Of a stretch of DNA of 64,000 bases, positions 60,863-64,000 are shown piece after piece. The number at the start of each line of letters is the position of its first letter. Position 1 is the first letter of the stretch. Below the pieces are notes generated by a model. The model had not been told where the DNA came from and searched no databases. It worked only from the letters and a program-made list of their open reading frames with translations. The stretch lies in contig CAVPDA010000010.1 in NCBI GenBank assembly GCA_963702495.1, positions 1 through 64,000 of the forward strand, written 5' to 3'. A program made the position numbers and the translations under genes. This DNA is from CAVPDA01 sp963702495. GTDB taxonomy: Bacteria; Pseudomonadota; Gammaproteobacteria; Burkholderiales; Rhodocyclaceae.

Positions 60863-61051
60863 GATTCCCCTCCTCGTTGTGGTGAAACGGCGGATACCGG
60901 CGGCATGCAGTGCCCCGATCGCGAACCCCCAGCACATCCCGGTGTCTGACAGGCGCATGCATCGAAAACAGACATTCGACGCCCCGGTTTTGTTCCACCG
61001 GCAGGCGGCGCGCCGACAGCCCAACCCGCTCGATGCAAGACTCATAAGCAC

Positions 61052-61549
61052 ATGGAAATAACCCTGCTCTGGATTCTTGCCGCAACTCTGGTATTGATCG
61101 GCCTGGTCGGCGTCGTACTGCCGGCGCTCCCCGGCACGGCGCTGATCTTCCTCGGCCTGCTGGTGGCCGCCTGGATCGACGACTTCCAGCGCGTCGGCGG
61201 TCTCACCGTCGCAGTCCTCGGCGCCCTGGCAGCTCTCGCCTGGCTGGTGGATTTCGTCGCTGCCAGCCTCGGTGCGAAGCGTGCCGGCGCCAGCGCCCTG
61301 GCGGTGGTGGGCGCGGTGCTGGGCACCGTGGCCGGCCTGTTCTTCGGCTTCCTCGGCCTGCTCTTCGGGCCGCTGCTGGGCGCGGTAGCGGGGGAGCTGT
61401 TGTCCGGACGGGCATCGGGACAGGCAGCCAGGGCGGGCCTCGCCACCTGGGTCGGCCTGATCTTCGGCATCGCCGCCAAGCTGGCGCTGGCGTTCACCAT
61501 GATCGGCGTCTTCGCCACCGCCTACTTCCTGACCTCCCCTCCCGGCTGA
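61052..61549 (+). CDS. DUF456 family membrane protein
   Basis: A 165-residue protein with four to five spans and the Gly-rich hinge GLVGVVLPALPGTALIFLGL at the N-terminus, FFGFLGLLFGPLLGAVAGEL in the middle and GIAAKLALAFTMIGVFATAY at the end, the family signature. Function unknown. The ribosome-binding site is weak (CAAGACTCATAAGCAC before the ATG). Confidence 0.88.
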   Translation: MEITLLWILAATLVLIGLVGVVLPALPGTALIFLGLLVAAWIDDFQRVGGLTVAVLGALAALAWLVDFVAASLGAKRAGASALAVVGAVLGTVAGLFFGFLGLLFGPLLGAVAGELLSGRASGQAARAGLATWVGLIFGIAAKLALAFTMIGVFATAYFLTSPPG

Positions 61550-61599
61550 CGCGCCGAATGCGGCGGAGGGCCGATCACTTCGATAATCTTTCACACCCC

Positions 61600-62010
61600 G
61601 CCCAGAGGAGATGGTCGAGCCTGCACGGCAAAGGGGACATTGGCGGTAAGAGACAGGTGCGTGTTCTGCCGATTTCGCTCATACGTGGCAAGACGGAGCC
61701 AAGAACCATGCCATAGAAGAGAAGCAGGGCCGAAAGCGCCTGACTGGGGGTCGAGGCGACCCCACTCCGGGTGCTGGCCAGCCAGGACGGCATCGGCTGA
61801 ACCTCGCCGCCGCCCAGGCCGGTTGGCGCAGGCCAGCGCATCGGTCGAGGAGGACCGTCAATGGACATAGACATCCTCCGTCCGTATGCTGTAGTGGAAA
61901 TAGCGAATGCGCTCGCGCAATTGGTCGAGCACTTTCGTCGACTTCAAGTCTGGCAGCGGCGGGCAAATGCCCCGAGGTTTCAGACTATGGGTGCCTGGTG
62001 AAAAACTCGC
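61600..62010 (-). pseudogene. Relic of integron integrase (intI-type)
   Basis: Read leftwards, one frame gives [20 protein letters not shown] and HYSIRTEDVYVH, then a stop. The next gives GGGEVQPMPSWLASTRS, ASTPSQALSALLLFYGMVL and LPRMSEIGRTRT. In order these match the N-terminal 110 residues of IntI ([24 protein letters not shown]; SWLA...S...QALAALLFFYGKVL; LPW...EIGRPR). The catalytic domain is gone. The orientation, intI leftwards and cassette DNA to its right, is that of a normal integron. Confidence 0.8.
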
Positions 62011-62250
62011 TTCAGGTGTACCGGGAGGATTTTGAGCAGTGGTGGAAAATCTACAATCACACGGCTGCAAAAAGCGAAGAGATGCCAAAATTTCAAGGAC
62101 GTCACGCTGTTCTTGCGCCTATGGTCGGGTGCAGCGGCGCTTCGCTTACTGGCTGCCGGCCCCTCATGCGCGGCATTATGTAGCACGCACCCCAAGACCC
62201 TGAGTTGCGGTAGGCCAGAATTCCCGGAATTCGATGAACGGGAGGCATTC

Positions 62251-62679
62251 ATGGCTGAATCCATCGTCGTATCCGGCCTTGTGGCGAAGCACCGGGAGAT
62301 CGCCGGGTGGATCGACCATCATCGCAAGGAAATCGAGCGCCTGGGCGCGGACCTCACGCACCTGGACGCCACCCTCAAGCTGTTCTCCCCCGATCTGGAC
62401 CTGCGTTCGCTCAAGCCGAAGGCGCACAGACAACGCAACGTCGTCTTCCGCTCCGGCGAAGTGCCGCGCTTCATCCTCGATGCCCTGCGCGAAGCCGGGC
62501 GCCCTCTCGCCGGCCACGCCCTGGCCGAGCGGGCCATGGTGCTCAAGGGGCTGACAGCTACCCGGAAACACTGCGCGCCGTGCAGAAGTCCCTCACCACC
62601 GCCCTGAAGACCTCCCGGCAAGGGCACGATCACCGAAGGCCCGATGCAGGGACAGGCCCGCACCTGGCGCATCGCCTGA
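62251..62679 (+). pseudogene. IS1595 passenger gene, frameshifted
   Basis: Encodes MAESIVVSGLVAKHREIAGW and a helical domain (KEIERLGADLTHLDATLKLF), then GEVPRFILDALREAGRPLAG, a winged-helix-like segment. One base is missing near 62552; the second frame continues SYPETLRAVQKSLTTALKT. A further shift near 62620 is needed to reach KGTITEGPMQGQARTWRIA and TGA 62679. Two indels make it non-functional as sequenced. Such hypothetical passengers accompany some IS1595 elements; its role is unknown. Confidence 0.72.
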
Positions 62680-62680
62680 A

Positions 62681-63727
62681 CTACGCCGCAGAGGCACCTG
62701 CGCGCGCTTGTTCCTGCCAGTAGCCGCACCAGTCCCGGCTCGTGGGGGCGTGCGCGCAGCGGGTGACGATGTCGTTGAAGATCCTGCCGTTCGCCCAGCG
62801 ACGCGTATCCTCCCGGTACGCGATCTCGTTGGCGTACACGTCCAGGTACTTTACGCTCACCTTGTGGATCTGGCCGATCTGCATCCGGCGCAAGCGGCTG
62901 AAGTAGCTCTCCGCCTGATTGTTCGTTGTGCCGTCCTCGGCCCGATACTCCTGGCTGTGGTTCACGCGACGCACCGCGTACTTGGCGTGAAGCAGGTCGT
63001 AGGCGTCGGATTCGTCGGCGCAGAGCACGGCGCCGGCGGCGACGTGCTGGGGCACCAGCTTGCCCATGGCGGCCTGAGTCTCCTTCTTGACGATGAAAGT
63101 CAGGGTGCGCTTCGCGCCCACGCCTTCATCGTTGGCGGCATGGCACTCGCGCATCACCACGAGGCAGCGCTTGTCGGGTGACTGGTTCTGGGCAAGCCGG
63201 CGGTCCGCCCGGTCCTGCTTGCGGTTCTCGGGACGCACGATGCCGCCCACGTAGGCGCCGTCCATGTGCACCTCGCCCTGGAGCGGCTGGTCGTCCATCG
63301 GGTGCAGGGATTCGCGCAACTTGTGCAGGAGAACGTAGGCGCTCTTGTGCTGCACGCCCAGCTCGCGCGCCATCTGCAGGGCGGAAATGCCCTTGACCGC
63401 GTTGGTGTAGAGCAAGGCGGCGGCCAGGTACAGGCGCAGGGGCAGCTTGTGGTGCGCGAACACGGTGCCGCTGGTCACGGAGAAGTCGTCGCCGCAGGCC
63501 GCGCAGCGCCAGATCAAGCGCGCCGGGCGGAAGTAGTGCTTGTGGATCGTGCCGCAGTGCGGGCACGTCACTTCCTCGCCGTCGCCCCAGCGCATGCGCC
63601 GGAACAGGGCGAAGGCGTCCAGGTCAGTCATCGCCAGCACCTTCGGCAACGACAGGGTGCGGGCTTCGGCTTTCAGAAGGAAGTGCAGCGGCATGTGTAG
63701 CCCCAAGGTGGTGGTCTTGAGGCTCAT
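62681..63727 (-). CDS. IS1595-family transposase
   Basis: A 348-residue DDE transposase of the ISXO2-like/IS1595 type. An N-terminal zinc ribbon (CPHCG ... CAACGDD, about 55-80) precedes a helix-turn-helix-like GISALQMARELGVQHKSAYVLL. The catalytic core has HMDGAYVGG (first Asp), ADESDAYD (second Asp) and NNQAESYFSRLRRMQIG. Full length and open, so possibly active. Confidence 0.93.
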   Translation of the reverse strand: MSLKTTTLGLHMPLHFLLKAEARTLSLPKVLAMTDLDAFALFRRMRWGDGEEVTCPHCGTIHKHYFRPARLIWRCAACGDDFSVTSGTVFAHHKLPLRLYLAAALLYTNAVKGISALQMARELGVQHKSAYVLLHKLRESLHPMDDQPLQGEVHMDGAYVGGIVRPENRKQDRADRRLAQNQSPDKRCLVVMRECHAANDEGVGAKRTLTFIVKKETQAAMGKLVPQHVAAGAVLCADESDAYDLLHAKYAVRRVNHSQEYRAEDGTTNNQAESYFSRLRRMQIGQIHKVSVKYLDVYANEIAYREDTRRWANGRIFNDIVTRCAHAPTSRDWCGYWQEQARAGASAA

Positions 63728-63852
63728 TCTGCGCCGGGCGGAGGCTCATACCGTGAGCCTGCCGCTCACCACAGGCCATCCGGCCTCCTTGGGGTAGCTG
63801 CTACATAATGCCGTTACCTTGCACGTTATGCGTCTTGAGAGGGGAGACAATT

Positions 63853-64000
63853 GTGATTGAGGCCCTCATTGGTGCAGCGGTTGGTGTTCTTACCATTGTG
63901 TCTGCGCGATGAATTCGTGGGGAACGCTGGGTGTATTCATTGGGCCTGCTCACTCTGCCTGGCATCTACGCGTTCTTCGCTCTACAAGCAGGCGAGCAGG
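63853..64000 (+). pseudogene. Integron cassette-like membrane protein gene, in-frame stop, cut by window end
   Basis: GTG 63853 after GAGGGGAGA begins MIEALIGAAVGVLTIVSAR, then TGA (63910-63912), and the same frame continues IRGERWVYSLGLLTLPGIYA toward the window edge. The in-frame stop splits what looks like one small membrane protein of the kind common in integron cassettes. GTTATGC at 63825-63831 could be the recombination core site. The gene continues beyond 64000. Confidence 0.55.

Larger units (their letters stand above)
62171..63813. mobile_element. IS1595-family insertion sequence with passenger gene
   Basis: Terminal inverted repeats: 62171-62196 (CGGCATTATGTAGCACGCAC...) and the reverse complement of 63788-63813 (CGGCATTATGTAGCAGCTAC...) agree at 23 of 26 positions. 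Inside lie the transposase (62681-63727, minus) and a convergent passenger gene (62251-62679, plus). No eight-base target duplication is obvious, so a later deletion or a slightly wrong end assignment is possible. It is inserted between the integron integrase relic and a cassette gene. Confidence 0.85.

Overview
The window reads as a high-GC betaproteobacterial chromosome, perhaps Rhodocyclales-like. That placement is an inference from overall GC, codon use and gene content: class I fumarase, acetyl-CoA synthetase, VC_2705-type symporters and a CrbS-like sensor. No rRNA or other firm taxonomic marker is present.

Positions 1-37.4 kb look like an accessory island. Its right edge is a tRNA-Ser(GGA) gene (37465-37555, minus strand). 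A tyrosine integrase and an excisionase-like gene abut it, as expected for tRNA-targeted integration. The island starts, in this window, with an IS1182-like element and an HU-like gene. A sulfur-handling block follows (2.9-14.9 kb): an AraC-type regulator, an uncharacterised protein, three single-domain rhodaneses, a tandem rhodanese, an AhpD-like protein, a CoA-disulfide-reductase-like flavoenzyme fused to a rhodanese, a DUF2252 protein, a small cupin, and a protein that carries the Cys/His/Arg active-site pattern and spacing of the DszB sulfinate desulfinase. Then come envelope genes (frameshifted outer-membrane protein, MarC, DUF202, two paralogous multi-pass membrane proteins) and a carbohydrate block (GH63-like glucosidase, truncated alpha-amylase, relic of a gluconolactonase-like gene, glucose dehydrogenase). 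A UbiB-like kinase and a CpxP/CpxR/CpxA-like operon follow. The integrase-proximal end holds small genes, two of them behind structured leaders. The island is visibly decaying. It contains scrambled copies of its own genes, truncations and several one-base frameshifts.

From 37.6 to 61.5 kb the sequence looks like core genome built around acetate/organic-acid uptake. Two paralogous blocks run in the same order: membrane-anchored PAS-like/DnaQ exonuclease, CBS-DUF294 nucleotidyltransferase-like protein, DUF4212 small subunit, sodium:solute symporter. The first block is headed by a single-domain response regulator. The second is headed by an SSS-family sensor kinase with a small membrane protein. 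Acetyl-CoA synthetase lies just upstream of the second block. Divergent from it run a UPF0114 membrane protein, class I fumarase and a secreted HELLH putative metallopeptidase; a HbpS/GlcG-like protein and a DUF456 protein follow.

The right end (61.6-64 kb) is a broken integron: an intI-type integrase relic on the minus strand, an IS1595 element with a frameshifted passenger gene, then the start of a cassette-like gene with an in-frame stop.

No CRISPR array and no rRNA were seen. The most interesting candidate system is the DszB-like desulfinase embedded in a multi-rhodanese cluster.
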